DNA of 64,000 nt. Source: CAYRGQ01 sp964444885 (GTDB lineage Bacteria > Bacteroidota > Bacteroidia > Sphingobacteriales > Sphingobacteriaceae). A program made the translations under genes and the position numbers. The DNA is taken from assembly GCA_964444885.1 (NCBI GenBank), contig CAYUIZ010000004.1, positions 25,358 through 89,357 on the forward strand, written 5' to 3'. Within the stretch, counting starts at the first letter, position 1. The number at the start of each line of letters is the position of its first letter. The notes under the pieces were generated by a model. That model was not told where the DNA came from and searched no databases. It saw only the letters and a list, made by a program, of their open reading frames with translations. This document shows, piece by piece, positions 55,022 to 63,213 of this stretch.

Positions 55022-55750
55022 ATGAGCACAACCGTATCGCGCTTGGATAAAGTAAAGACCGGCGCTTGGAGTGGCGGCAAATCGCCCTTCAACGTGGAGT
55101 ATGGAAAAATCATGATGTGGTTTTTCCTGACGTCTGACGCCTTTACCTTTTCTGCGTTCCTCGTCTATTATGGGTCGCAGCGTTTTGCACACCTCACGTG
55201 GCCCGACCCGGACAAGGTGTTCCAGTCCATTCCGTTTATTGCCGATAGCGGATACCCGTTGGTATTCGTCGGTATCATGACCTTTATCCTCATTATGAGT
55301 TCGGTGACGATGGTGTTGGCGGTTGAAGCCGGACATCGGGGTGCGAAGAAGGAAGTCATCGGCTGGATGATCGCTACGATCATCGGCGGGTTGATGTTTA
55401 TCGGTTGCCAGGCATTGGAATGGTCGCATTTGCACCACCAAGGATTCTGGTGGGGCCGTATTCCGACGGAAGCCGGTATCTCGCCCGAACAGGTGCTCGA
55501 ACCCTATTTCACGCACGGTATATCCGAAACGGCAGCCTTGCAGTTCTCCAACCTGTTTTTCACCATTACGGGTTTCCACGGCTTGCACGTTTCGATCGGT
55601 ATCCTGCTGAATATTATTATCCTCGGCATGACGCTCAACAATACCTTCGAGCGCCGCGGCAGCTACCTGATGGTTGAGAAAGTTGGATTGTATTGGCACT
55701 TTGTCGACTTGGTGTGGGTATTCGTCTTTACGTTCTTCTATTTGGTTTAA
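55022..55750 (+). CDS. Cytochrome c oxidase subunit III, long form
   Basis: 242 residues, COX3 family with WFFLTSDAFTFSAF and ITGFHGLHVSIGILL near the conserved FHGLHV helix and a final WHFVDLVWVFVF. Stabilises subunit I. 26 bp before the subunit IV gene. Confidence 0.94.
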   Translation: MSTTVSRLDKVKTGAWSGGKSPFNVEYGKIMMWFFLTSDAFTFSAFLVYYGSQRFAHLTWPDPDKVFQSIPFIADSGYPLVFVGIMTFILIMSSVTMVLAVEAGHRGAKKEVIGWMIATIIGGLMFIGCQALEWSHLHHQGFWWGRIPTEAGISPEQVLEPYFTHGISETAALQFSNLFFTITGFHGLHVSIGILLNIIILGMTLNNTFERRGSYLMVEKVGLYWHFVDLVWVFVFTFFYLV

Positions 55751-55776
55751 CCTCCTAATCTATTAATAGCAAAGAT

Positions 55777-56157
55777 ATGTCAGCTAATCAACACGATCAT
55801 ACCCCGGTAGCGCACGCTGAAGAGCACCACGAGTCGATGTCTAAAAAGCGGATCTGGCAGGTGTTTTTCTACCTGCTGGCGCTGACTGCCCTCGAGTTTT
55901 TTATTGCCTTGGCATTGGTTCACGCCGGGCATATTGAGAAGGACTGGACAGTAAAGATCATCTATATTGTTTTGACCCTGTGGAAAGCCTATTACATCGT
56001 CGCGTATTTTATGCACTTGAAGTTTGAAACAAGTGGGTTTATTCTCTCGATAACGACATCGTTTATTCTCATTGTTTACCTTATCGTCTTAATGCTCATC
56101 GAAGGCGATTACCTGAAAACAAACTATAATCCATTTCAGTTTTGGCCGATGCCGTAA
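55777..56157 (+). CDS. Cytochrome c oxidase subunit IV-type protein
   Basis: 126 residues, three helices (COX4_pro type; LTALEFFIALALVHAGH, ALWKAYYIVAYFMHLK-like). Histidine-rich N-terminus (HDHTPVAHAEEHHE). TAATG overlap of 1 base with the SCO gene. Confidence 0.9.
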   Translation: MSANQHDHTPVAHAEEHHESMSKKRIWQVFFYLLALTALEFFIALALVHAGHIEKDWTVKIIYIVLTLWKAYYIVAYFMHLKFETSGFILSITTSFILIVYLIVLMLIEGDYLKTNYNPFQFWPMP

Positions 56158-56867
56158 TGGGAAATACGAAGGGGACGAGTGGGTTTAGGAAGGTATTAAT
56201 CCTGGCAGTCGTATTATTACTGCCGGGATTTTTATATTATCTGCTGGAACGTACCGGCGAAAACCGGTATAGGCCTTTGCCGATATATGGCGAGAAAACG
56301 CTCACGGGCACATTCACCAGCCGGATGGGCAAGCAAGTGCCCGACACGGCTTACCACCTGGCGGGTCCGTTCACGTTAACCAATCAACTAGGCGAATCGG
56401 TAACGGTGCCTAAAGGGGATACGAGCATCGCCGTTGTTAACTTCTTTTATACGCGCTGCGAGACGTTCTGCACGCATATGAACAACGAGATGAACCGTGT
56501 GGCCGAACGGTTTGCCACGAATGACATGGTCAACTTGTACACCATAAGCGTAGACACGGCGTATGATAGGCCCGCGGTCATCAAGGCATACGCGGATGCT
56601 TACAAACCCAACGAAAAGAAATGGCATTTCCTGACGGCTGGTCCGGACGACCCCTTGGCGATTTCGCGCGACTATTTTCTGGTAGACGCGGTACAGGACA
56701 CCACGACCGATCACCGCTTTATCCATAGCTCGTCCCTGATGCTGCTGGATTCGCACCGGCGTATCCGTGGATACTATGATGTAAACCACAAAAAGGAAGT
56801 AGACCGGTTAATCGACGAAATCAAGCTATTGTTGGTGGAAGAGATTCGGGAAACCAGCCCGTATTAA
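56157..56867 (+). CDS. SCO-family copper chaperone
   Basis: 236 residues from ATG 56157 (the frame is open back to ATG 56142). One N-terminal membrane anchor, then a thioredoxin-like fold with the copper site Cys101/Cys105 (RCETFC) and His190 (IHSSSLMLLD). It delivers copper to, or reduces the cysteines of, the CuA site of subunit II. Confidence 0.94.
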   Translation: MGNTKGTSGFRKVLILAVVLLLPGFLYYLLERTGENRYRPLPIYGEKTLTGTFTSRMGKQVPDTAYHLAGPFTLTNQLGESVTVPKGDTSIAVVNFFYTRCETFCTHMNNEMNRVAERFATNDMVNLYTISVDTAYDRPAVIKAYADAYKPNEKKWHFLTAGPDDPLAISRDYFLVDAVQDTTTDHRFIHSSSLMLLDSHRRIRGYYDVNHKKEVDRLIDEIKLLLVEEIRETSPY

Positions 56868-56876
56868 ACGGGGTTT

Positions 56877-56918
56877 TAGATTTACGATTTTGGATTTACG
56901 ATTGTAGATTTGTGATTT
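56877..56918 (+). repeat. Three tandem 14-bp units in an intergenic spacer
   Basis: TAGATTTACGATTT, TGGATTTACGATTG and TAGATTTGTGATTT in direct succession between the SCO and DUF420 genes. Units differ at 2-3 positions. AT-rich compared with the neighbouring genes. Confidence 0.7.
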
Positions 56919-56966
56919 TATAAAGGTAGGTGTCTGGTTTACCAGTACGTGATTAGTTAAGAGAAG

Positions 56967-57509
56967 ATGACACAAAACGCCATTGAGAAAAAGTATAACG
57001 TCTGGATTGTCATTCTTTCCATCGTGATCCCGTTGATCGTAGCCGCATTGTTTTCGGTCAACCTGCGGGACATGGGGTTTGACGTGGAACCGTTGAGTTT
57101 CTTGCCACCGATCTATGCGACGATCAACGGGATCACCGCTATCTTACTGATTTGGGCCGTTGTGGCTATCCGAAAAGGTAATCGGCGCCTGCATGAAACG
57201 CTAATGAAGATCTGTATTGGGTGTTCGGTTGTCTTTTTGGCCATGTATGTCGCTTACCACATGACATCCGAATCGACACCCTATGGCGGCGAAGGCACGA
57301 TCCGAACGGTTTATTTTTTCATCCTGATTTCACATATTCTGCTTTCGATTGTGGTGATCCCCTTGGTGTTGATCACCTTCGTCCGGGCGCTAGCCCAGCG
57401 ATTCGATCGGCATCGCAAGATTGCCCGGATCACCTTTCCGATCTGGTTGTATGTCGCCATAAGTGGAGTGATCGTGTATTTGATGATCTCGCCCTATTAC
57501 GGCACATAG
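56967..57509 (+). CDS. DUF420 membrane protein of the oxidase cluster
   Basis: 180 residues, four to five helices, with histidines in YVAYHMTSES and SHILLSIVVIPLVLI, as in DUF420/YozB proteins that accompany heme-copper oxidase genes and SCO. Probably helps assembly; precise role unknown. Confidence 0.88.
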   Translation: MTQNAIEKKYNVWIVILSIVIPLIVAALFSVNLRDMGFDVEPLSFLPPIYATINGITAILLIWAVVAIRKGNRRLHETLMKICIGCSVVFLAMYVAYHMTSESTPYGGEGTIRTVYFFILISHILLSIVVIPLVLITFVRALAQRFDRHRKIARITFPIWLYVAISGVIVYLMISPYYGT

Positions 57510-57540
57510 CCCATAACTCGAAATTCGTTACCTTTGCAGT

Positions 57541-57996
57541 ATGCAGAGAATTTGGATTTACCAAGCTAATCGGCAATTGACCGATGCTGAGGAGGCACAT
57601 ATCCTTGGGCAGTTGCAGGGGTTTACTTCCCAATGGCGTGCGCATGGCAAACAGCTGGCGGCGACGGCGGAGGTTAGGCACCATCGCTTTATTATCTTGA
57701 TGGTTGATGATGCCGTGGCGCCACCCACGGGTTGTTCGATTGATAAGTCCGTCCACTTGTTGAAGGAAGTCGAGCAAGCTACCGGATTGGATCTTTTTGA
57801 CCGCATGCAGATTGCCTACCGGGAAAGGGAGACAATCCAGGTCGTGTCGCGTGATGAGTTTGCCAAGCGCATGGAAGCGGGTACAGTGACTGCCGACACC
57901 ATCGTTTTCAATAACCTGATCGCTTCTTATCCGGAGCTTGCGGATCGGTGGGAGGTTCCTGTCAAGGAAAGTTGGCACGCACGCGTGTTCTTGTAG
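57541..57996 (+). CDS. Conserved Bacteroidota protein of unknown function
   Basis: 151 residues, soluble, beginning RIWIYQANRQLTDAEEAHI with a central FIILMVDDAVAPPTGCSIDKSV. I recall close relatives labelled ABC transporter ATPase in databases, but no Walker A, Walker B or signature motif is present here, so that label has no support. Starts 31 bp after DUF420, convergent with mtgA. Confidence 0.8.
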   Translation: MQRIWIYQANRQLTDAEEAHILGQLQGFTSQWRAHGKQLAATAEVRHHRFIILMVDDAVAPPTGCSIDKSVHLLKEVEQATGLDLFDRMQIAYRERETIQVVSRDEFAKRMEAGTVTADTIVFNNLIASYPELADRWEVPVKESWHARVFL

Positions 57997-58002
57997 GCGT
58001 CG

Positions 58003-58725
58003 CTACGGAATCTCGTAGTGGTCCATATACCGAACGATGGTATTGGTCTTGCGGTTGATGAAATTGGTCGGTGCGTTGGGTTGCCAGCGGCGCGGATTGG
58101 GCAAGACCGCGATGAGTAGTGCCGCTTCGCGCTTAGTGAGGGAAGTGGCAGGCTTTCCGAAGTAATGCTGCGTGGCGGCTTCAGCGCCGTACAAGCCGTC
58201 GCCGGTTTCGATCACGTTGAGGTAAATCTCTAAAATCCGCTTCTTACCCCAAAACACCTCAATCAGGCCGGTGAAGTAAACTTCAAATCCTTTGCGTACC
58301 CACGAACGCCCTGGCCAGAGGAATACGTTTTTGGCCGTCTGCTGACTGATGGTACTGCCACCACGCAAGGTGCCCCCACTTTTGTTGCGTTCCATCGCCT
58401 CCTGTATCGCTTTGCGGTCAAATCCCCAATGCTTCATGAAGTTCGCGTCTTCGCCGCTCAGGGCTGCCCGTTTGAGGTTGTCGGACAGGTCTTCGTATTT
58501 CACCCATTTCTTGGCAATCTTCCATTCCTTGCCATCGCTTTTTCGTTCGACGGCCCGCTGTACCATCAGCCAAGTGAGGGGCGGATTGATAAAGCGGAGG
58601 ATGATCACCCAGCCGATGGTGATCGCGAAGAAGTAAATCGCCAGGCGCAGCGTCCAGCGTAGGAATCGGTTGCGTATGCGCGGCGCGGCCGCTTTGTGTT
58701 TCTTTGGCGTTCGTTTAATGGCCAT
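58003..58725 (-). CDS. mtgA: Monofunctional peptidoglycan glycosyltransferase
   Basis: 240 residues, one N-terminal membrane helix (LAIYFFAITIGWVIILRF), GT51 domain with the catalytic EDANFMKHWGFD and GGSTISQQTAKN motifs, and RILEIYLNVIETGDGLYG. Polymerises lipid II into glycan chains in the periplasm. No transpeptidase domain. Confidence 0.96.
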   Translation of the reverse strand: MAIKRTPKKHKAAAPRIRNRFLRWTLRLAIYFFAITIGWVIILRFINPPLTWLMVQRAVERKSDGKEWKIAKKWVKYEDLSDNLKRAALSGEDANFMKHWGFDRKAIQEAMERNKSGGTLRGGSTISQQTAKNVFLWPGRSWVRKGFEVYFTGLIEVFWGKKRILEIYLNVIETGDGLYGAEAATQHYFGKPATSLTKREAALLIAVLPNPRRWQPNAPTNFINRKTNTIVRYMDHYEIP

Positions 58726-58779
58726 TGGATTTCCGTTTATCCTGTTTTGTTTCTTGCGAGTCTAAATCCGAGGTCGTCG

Positions 58780-58834
58780 ATTGTGCTGGGCCATTTTTCG
58801 GTCATCCGAAAATAGAAATCTTGGGTTACCGCGA
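58780..58834. repeat. 55-bp direct repeat, left copy, flanking scaffold gap
   Basis: Identical over 55 bases to 58935-58989, and both copies touch the N-run. That is what is expected when two contigs sharing a terminal k-mer are joined with Ns. Confidence 0.9.
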
Positions 58835-58934
58835 NNNNNNNNNNNNNNNNNNNNNNNNNNNNNNNNNNNNNNNNNNNNNNNNNNNNNNNNNNNNNNNNNN
58901 NNNNNNNNNNNNNNNNNNNNNNNNNNNNNNNNNN
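58835..58934. other. Scaffold gap (100 N), probably overlap scar
   Basis: 100 N between two exact 55-bp copies. The gap may contain nothing, or the middle of the SUMF1-like gene if the 55-mer is repeated in the genome. Confidence 0.9.
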
Positions 58935-58989
58935 ATTGTGCTGGGCCATTTTTCGGTCATCCGAAAATAGAAATCTTGGGTTACCGCGA
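58935..58989. repeat. 55-bp direct repeat, right copy, flanking scaffold gap
   Basis: Exact copy of 58780-58834, immediately right of the N-run. Confidence 0.9.
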
Positions 58990-59473
58990 ACTTCGCAATC
59001 CAGAACGGCGCAATCTCAACCGTCCATTTTTTTTGTGTCCTGTCATCCCGCAAATCGATTTTTCCACCCGGTATCCCGACCATCAGGTCCGTTAGGGTTT
59101 CTGTTAAAGGCATGTCAGTTTGGCCTGTGTTCATCGTGTGCAAAATCGGTGGTGGCTACTGCCACAGTCCCATCAGGTGCGTTTTGTCGTTTTGCGAAGA
59201 TACGTAATGTTCTGCCGTGTGTGGTGCGACCGGCGATAAAATAGGGATGGGTGTCGTGGTTTTCACTTCATGAACCAATTGGCATCCCCCCTCCGCGAAT
59301 TCTCACCAATAACCGATCAATTCTCTTTGGTACGTGCGCATTACTCATTCCTTATTGCCGGTGATCAATATATAGTGTCCGTTTGTAACGGAATAGTGGT
59401 TTCCAGTGCCAGTAACTGGAGCCGGAAGCCTAGCTAAACGCGAAATAAACTGCTCAAAAAAAGATAAACCAAT

Positions 59474-60181
59474 ATGAAAAAGTTCCTCATTTTTGCACTC
59501 TGTACGATCGTTATTGCTTCCTGCTCGAAGGGCGACGATCCCCAGCCAACCGAAGGCGATTTTAAGATATCGGACTGCCTCGCCAAATTCAATCATAAGT
59601 ACGAAGACCTGCTGACCGCGGCCGATGTGACCAAGCATATCCCGATCGACGAAGCCTCTTTCAAACAGGATATCAGTACGCATACGGGTACCTATGGATC
59701 GTGTAGCTATAAGTGGGATAGTGACCGCACCACCACGATGGAGATACTACCGGGCCATGTGTACGAAATGCCTGAATATAATCGTGCCGAAATCAAGTTG
59801 TTGTCGTTCTACAAGCCTTCTGATCTCGAACTATACAACCAGAGCTCGATTATCGAGCTGTTTGATATTGGATATCGCAAACTCGAGGACGACGAATATG
59901 CCGAAATGCTGACCAATCTCGAACGCGCCTACGCCGGCAAGCCGGAGGAGTTAGAAACCGCTAAAAACTTGCTCGAAATTCGCCGGAATCTTAACTATAC
60001 CTTCGTCGAAGGCTTGGGCTCCAGTGCATTTCATAAGTGGCATGATGAGTACGGGATCGAGCTCGTGGTATTGGTCGGTGCGGCTAATTTCACCATTGCG
60101 ACGAAAGTCAGCGCAGACAAGCAGGTAAACGTCGATTTGGCGATCGCATTGGCGCGGGAAGTGATGGCTAAGTGTAAATAG
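59474..60181 (+). CDS. Lipoprotein of unknown function
   Basis: 235 residues with a lipoprotein signal, acylated Cys17 (VIASCSKGDD). Mature part is soluble and mixed alpha/beta: LTAADVTKHIPI, a YGSCSYKW segment, a helical middle (EMLTNLERAYAGKPEELE), and a last helix with Cys near the end (REVMAKCK). The two mature cysteines could pair. Not recognised. Monocistronic, closed by a hairpin. Confidence 0.82.
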   Translation: MKKFLIFALCTIVIASCSKGDDPQPTEGDFKISDCLAKFNHKYEDLLTAADVTKHIPIDEASFKQDISTHTGTYGSCSYKWDSDRTTTMEILPGHVYEMPEYNRAEIKLLSFYKPSDLELYNQSSIIELFDIGYRKLEDDEYAEMLTNLERAYAGKPEELETAKNLLEIRRNLNYTFVEGLGSSAFHKWHDEYGIELVVLVGAANFTIATKVSADKQVNVDLAIALAREVMAKCK

Positions 60182-60280
60182 TCAGGCTGCTTTAAGGTCG
60201 TTATCGATAGCTGTGCACGGTCACGCAGATGACCCGTTTTGATTCGCGAAACCGCGTTTCGCCCTTTCTTATCTTACATC

Positions 60281-60311
60281 AATAGCAGTCTGGATCAGGA
60301 CTGCTATTTTT
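60281..60311 (+). terminator. Terminator overlapping a -7 box
   Basis: 10-bp perfect stem AATAGCAGTC (60281-60290) / GACTGCTATT (60299-60308) with T-run. Its 3' side overlaps TATTTTTG (60305-60312), a perfect TAnnTTTG box 23 bp before the next gene, so one sequence may end the lipoprotein transcript and start the next. Confidence 0.8.
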
Positions 60312-60335
60312 GTATTAAAAGGAAAGGTAAACGAA

Positions 60336-61370
60336 ATGGAACTAGGCATCAGTATGTTCGGGGATCTGCAAATCGATCCCACAACGGGTAATATCCAATC
60401 CCCGCAGCAGCGATTGGGCGAGATCATCGAGGAAATCAAGTTAATGGACGAAGTAGGGTTGGACTATTTCGGAATGGGTGAGCACCACCGTCCGGACTAC
60501 GCGGTCCCCAGCCCGGAAATCGTACTGGCCGCGGCGGCTAGCGTCACCAAGAACATCCGGTTGGGTAGCGCCGTTTCGGTTATCAGTTCGTCCGACCCCG
60601 TCAAATTGTACCAGAATTTTGCCATGGTCGACCTGTTGTCCAACGGCCGTGCCGAATTGATGGCGGGGCGGGGGAGCTTTATTGAGTCCTTTCCGCTGTT
60701 TGGCTACGACCTGAACGATTACCACGAGCTGTTTGCCGAGAAGCTGGACCTATTGCTTAAAATCAATGCGTCCGACTCCATTACTTGGGAGGGAAAATTC
60801 CGCGCGCCATTGCAGAATCAGCAGGTACTGCCCCGTGCGGTAGGCAATTCCTTGCCGATCTGGATCGCCGTGGGCGGCACACCTGAGTCTGTTATCCGCG
60901 CCGGTAAATTGGGGCTGCCCTTGATGATTGCGATCATCGGTGGTTCGCCAGCACAGTTCAAACCCTTGTTTAAGCTGTATCGCGAGACCTACCTCCGCCA
61001 CGGGCACGACGAGTCAGCTATGCAAGTTGGCATCCATGCGCACGCGTTTATCGGCGAAGACAGCAAAGAAGTCAGCGACCGCTACTACCCGCTATACGCC
61101 CGCCAGATGGACCGCATTGGCCGTTCCCGCGGATGGCCTCCCTACCAGCGCATGCAGTTCGACTACGGACGCACCAAAGACGGCGCGTTGTTTATCGGCG
61201 ACGCCAACGAAACGGTCGACAAAATCCTGCATGTGCAGGAGATGTTTGGGCTGACCAGGTTTGCGGCGCACATGGACGTGGGCGGCCCATCGCACAAAGA
61301 CATGATGAAGGCGATCGAAATCTTCGGCACCCAAGTGGCACCTAAAGTGAAAGAAGCCCTGAAGAAATAG
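60336..61370 (+). CDS. LLM-class flavin-dependent oxidoreductase
   Basis: 344 residues, bacterial-luciferase-like barrel: GLDYFGMGEHHRPDY, IRLGSAVSVISSSDPVKLYQ, RAELMAGRGSFIESF and PIWIAVGGTPES. Uses reduced FMN and oxygen; substrate unknown. The late FAAHMDVGGPSHKDMMKAIE block is typical of the uncharacterised alkanal-type group. Followed by its own terminator. Confidence 0.93.
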   Translation: MELGISMFGDLQIDPTTGNIQSPQQRLGEIIEEIKLMDEVGLDYFGMGEHHRPDYAVPSPEIVLAAAASVTKNIRLGSAVSVISSSDPVKLYQNFAMVDLLSNGRAELMAGRGSFIESFPLFGYDLNDYHELFAEKLDLLLKINASDSITWEGKFRAPLQNQQVLPRAVGNSLPIWIAVGGTPESVIRAGKLGLPLMIAIIGGSPAQFKPLFKLYRETYLRHGHDESAMQVGIHAHAFIGEDSKEVSDRYYPLYARQMDRIGRSRGWPPYQRMQFDYGRTKDGALFIGDANETVDKILHVQEMFGLTRFAAHMDVGGPSHKDMMKAIEIFGTQVAPKVKEALKK

Positions 61371-61411
61371 CCCCCACATGGGCACGGTGTGCCTATCGTG
61401 ATGGTACAACG

Positions 61412-61452
61412 GACCCCGAAACCGGCAGTAGCGGCTTCGGGGGTCTTTTTTT
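61412..61452 (+). terminator. Terminator after the luciferase-like gene
   Basis: GACCCCGAAACCG (61412-61424) pairs with CGGCTTCGGGGGTC (61432-61445) with one bulge and one mismatch, followed by seven T. Confidence 0.85.
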
Positions 61453-61578
61453 CAGAAAAATCGGTTTAGCAACGCTTAAAAAGGCCTTTATATGACCTTT
61501 CCCTGACAAGGATGTGTTTAAATTTTTGTATATTCTGTCTGTTTAGTAATTAATTGTTTAACATTTAAATTTTTACGT

Positions 61579-61752
61579 ATGAACACAGAAGAAGTAATGC
61601 AGAAAATGACAACACAGACGAGTCGACCCGAGGAGCAAACCAAGGTGAGAGTAGACGAGAAACCTCGTTTTACGCCGACAAGATTTTCGGTGAGGGGATT
61701 GCGCAGGCATACCGGCCTCAAGACGAGCCGTACCCCCCAGATAGCCTACTAA
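61579..61752 (+). CDS. Small basic protein, candidate (57 residues)
   Basis: ATG 61579 to TAA 61750-61752. Begins MNTEEVMQKMTTQ; the last 35 residues are rich in Arg/Lys and Thr (FTPTRFSVRGLRRHTG, then LKTSRTPQIAY) with little acid. Preceded by about 80 bp of strongly AT-rich DNA like promoter regions here and followed at 61919 by a terminator, so it sits on its own transcription unit. No family recognised; a ribosome- or nucleic-acid-binding peptide or a chance frame are both possible. Confidence 0.42.
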   Translation: MNTEEVMQKMTTQTSRPEEQTKVRVDEKPRFTPTRFSVRGLRRHTGLKTSRTPQIAY

Positions 61753-61918
61753 GCGGCCGCTTGGACATCGGCTCATTCACAAACGCCACGACCTCGGTGC
61801 AGCCCGGTTGGTTGGGCGTATTTTTTTTTATATATCCCTCGCGCCGGAACATCCGTATGCCGGGCGGGAAACGATGAATCACTTATTCGAACAAGCTTGG
61901 CTTCAAAGCCAGCACGAT

Positions 61919-61940
61919 AGGCCCACGAAGGGCTTTTTTT
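61919..61940 (+). terminator. Terminator after the small ORF
   Basis: AGGCCC (61919-61924), loop ACGAA, GGGCTT (61930-61935) followed by T. Six-bp stem with one G-U pair. Confidence 0.65.
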
Positions 61941-61975
61941 CGTTCGTAGTTTTTGGATCCCGCTACGCGGCTAAG

Positions 61976-62254
61976 TCAACGCTTGTTCGCCACGGTGTTA
62001 TTTCGAAAAATAAGCATACAGACGAGGAGCGTGAGGTTGACGAGGACGGAGAATGCATTCGAAAGGATGATGGGCAGTTCATTCTTCATCGCCCCGTAGT
62101 AAACCCACAAGCTGACGCCCGCTAGCAAGACGGCGATGGTCGCCGCTGAAAGGTCGGCTGTTTTCTTGGTGCGAATCACCTTCACCAGTTGCGGGAGCAT
62201 GGATGCAGACGTCAGTACGCCCGCCACTGTTCCGATGATTGTTTCGTAGGTCAT
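61976..62254 (-). CDS. SemiSWEET-type sugar transporter (PQ-loop/MtN3)
   Basis: 92 residues from ATG 62254; the frame runs on to 62383 but relatives begin at MTYETIIGTVAGVLT. Three helices with the PQ motif in SASMLPQLVKVIRTK and the conserved LWVYYGAMKNELPIILSNA. Works as a homodimer for passive sugar movement across the inner membrane. Sequence between it and crtY (62255-62487) shows no gene. Confidence 0.92.
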   Translation of the reverse strand: MTYETIIGTVAGVLTSASMLPQLVKVIRTKKTADLSAATIAVLLAGVSLWVYYGAMKNELPIILSNAFSVLVNLTLLVCMLIFRNNTVANKR

Positions 62255-62487
62255 GTGTCGTTGCATTTTTTGCGTTATTTGCGTGATCCGATTGAGGTTG
62301 CCGGTGACAGTCGCGTGTACGGCAAGCTGGCAAGCAGCACCACGGGCACGATGCGTTCGGAAAGGTACTCCCCGGTACGACATCCGTTGCGCAGCCTCGC
62401 GAAACGCGTCGTCCTTACGGACAATCCGGAAAGAATTTGGTTAGGGATTTTTAGAAATTCAGGAGGGAACAATCAGGTTTTGCTGCC

Positions 62488-63213
62488 TTACGGTATCGGG
62501 TCACTTTCCATCGCGAGCATGGTGGGCGCAGGATCCGCGCGCTTAAATTTCTGGAAGAAATACAAAATAAGCAAGAACTGCGTGTAGCCATACACGGCGT
62601 CTTCGACGGGGATCGTCAGCATGCGAATGCCCAGAAAGTCTCCGGGATTGTAATTGACGATGGGATTGTCCAGTCCGGTACCTGTTAACACCCCATTTAC
62701 CGGGAAGAAGCCCAGCATAAGGACGGTAAATACAAAGGACGCTTTCCCGATCCAGGGTACTCGAACGACGAAATGCAAATACAGCAACGTCGCCATCGTT
62801 GCGATAGCGGTTACCAACGTATAGATTTTATCGGGATGGGCGAGCGCAACGACGGCGCAACTCACCACGCTGACGAAGACGATGAGGTTATTAAAGCCAG
62901 CCAGCCAACTGAGCTTGAAAAACTTGTCAAAGCAGTAGTAGGTGAAGATGCACGAGAAGGGGATAAAAATAAAAAATAGCCATTCCTCCACGGGCAACCC
63001 AGCGACTACCCACCCCAAGGTATAGTCCGTATTGAACCACCATACGCCTCGCGCGGTAAACCAGACGTCCCACGCGATGAACGGTACGGCCACCAAGGCA
63101 GCGGCTTTTAGAAATGCGCCGAAATGCCGATTAAACTGAAGCCGCCGGTCAAAGGAAGCGATAAAGCAGATGATAACCGTAAAAAATAAGACCAAGGAAT
63201 ACGTATAAGCCAT
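62488..63213 (-). CDS. crtY: Lycopene beta-cyclase, fused heterodimer type (CrtYcd-like)
   Basis: 241 residues, about seven helices, two repeats of the lycopene cyclase domain with PVEEWLFF in the first and PVEDAVYGYTQ in the second. Closes the ends of lycopene to give beta-carotene. Overlaps crtZ by 1 base (TAATG). Confidence 0.93.
   Translation of the reverse strand: MAYTYSLVLFFTVIICFIASFDRRLQFNRHFGAFLKAAALVAVPFIAWDVWFTARGVWWFNTDYTLGWVVAGLPVEEWLFFIFIPFSCIFTYYCFDKFFKLSWLAGFNNLIVFVSVVSCAVVALAHPDKIYTLVTAIATMATLLYLHFVVRVPWIGKASFVFTVLMLGFFPVNGVLTGTGLDNPIVNYNPGDFLGIRMLTIPVEDAVYGYTQFLLILYFFQKFKRADPAPTMLAMESDPIP

Larger units (their letters stand above)
58737..59134 (-). pseudogene. SUMF1/FGE-like gene, broken or mis-assembled
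   Basis: On the minus strand, ATG 59134 starts a protein with MVGIPGGKIDL and VEIAPFWIAKFAVTQDFY, the standard beginning of a SUMF1/formylglycine-generating-enzyme-like domain. On the other side of the N-gap the same frame gives MTEKWPSTIDDLGFRLAR and a stop, the standard end. If the duplicated 55 bp are merged, the two ends join in frame with the entire catalytic middle absent, about 80 residues instead of more than 200. Either the middle was lost or the assembly dropped it at a repeated sequence. Function cannot be assigned. Confidence 0.6.
58726..59473. other. Interval with scaffold scar and a broken gene
   Basis: 748 bp between mtgA and the lipoprotein gene. It holds the 55-bp duplicated flanks, the 100-N gap and the SUMF1-like remnant. 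From about 59135 to 59473 no frame on either strand looks coding. Confidence 0.5.

Noticed and set aside
57541..57996. ABC transporter ATPase label
   Set aside because: No Walker A, Walker B or signature motif in the 151 residues; the name appears to be an inherited database label.
58737..59134. Diversity-generating retroelement target (SUMF1/lectin fold with repeat)
   Set aside because: The fold suits DGR variable proteins, but there is no reverse transcriptase or adenine-variable template in the window, and the two repeat copies are exact and touch the N-run.
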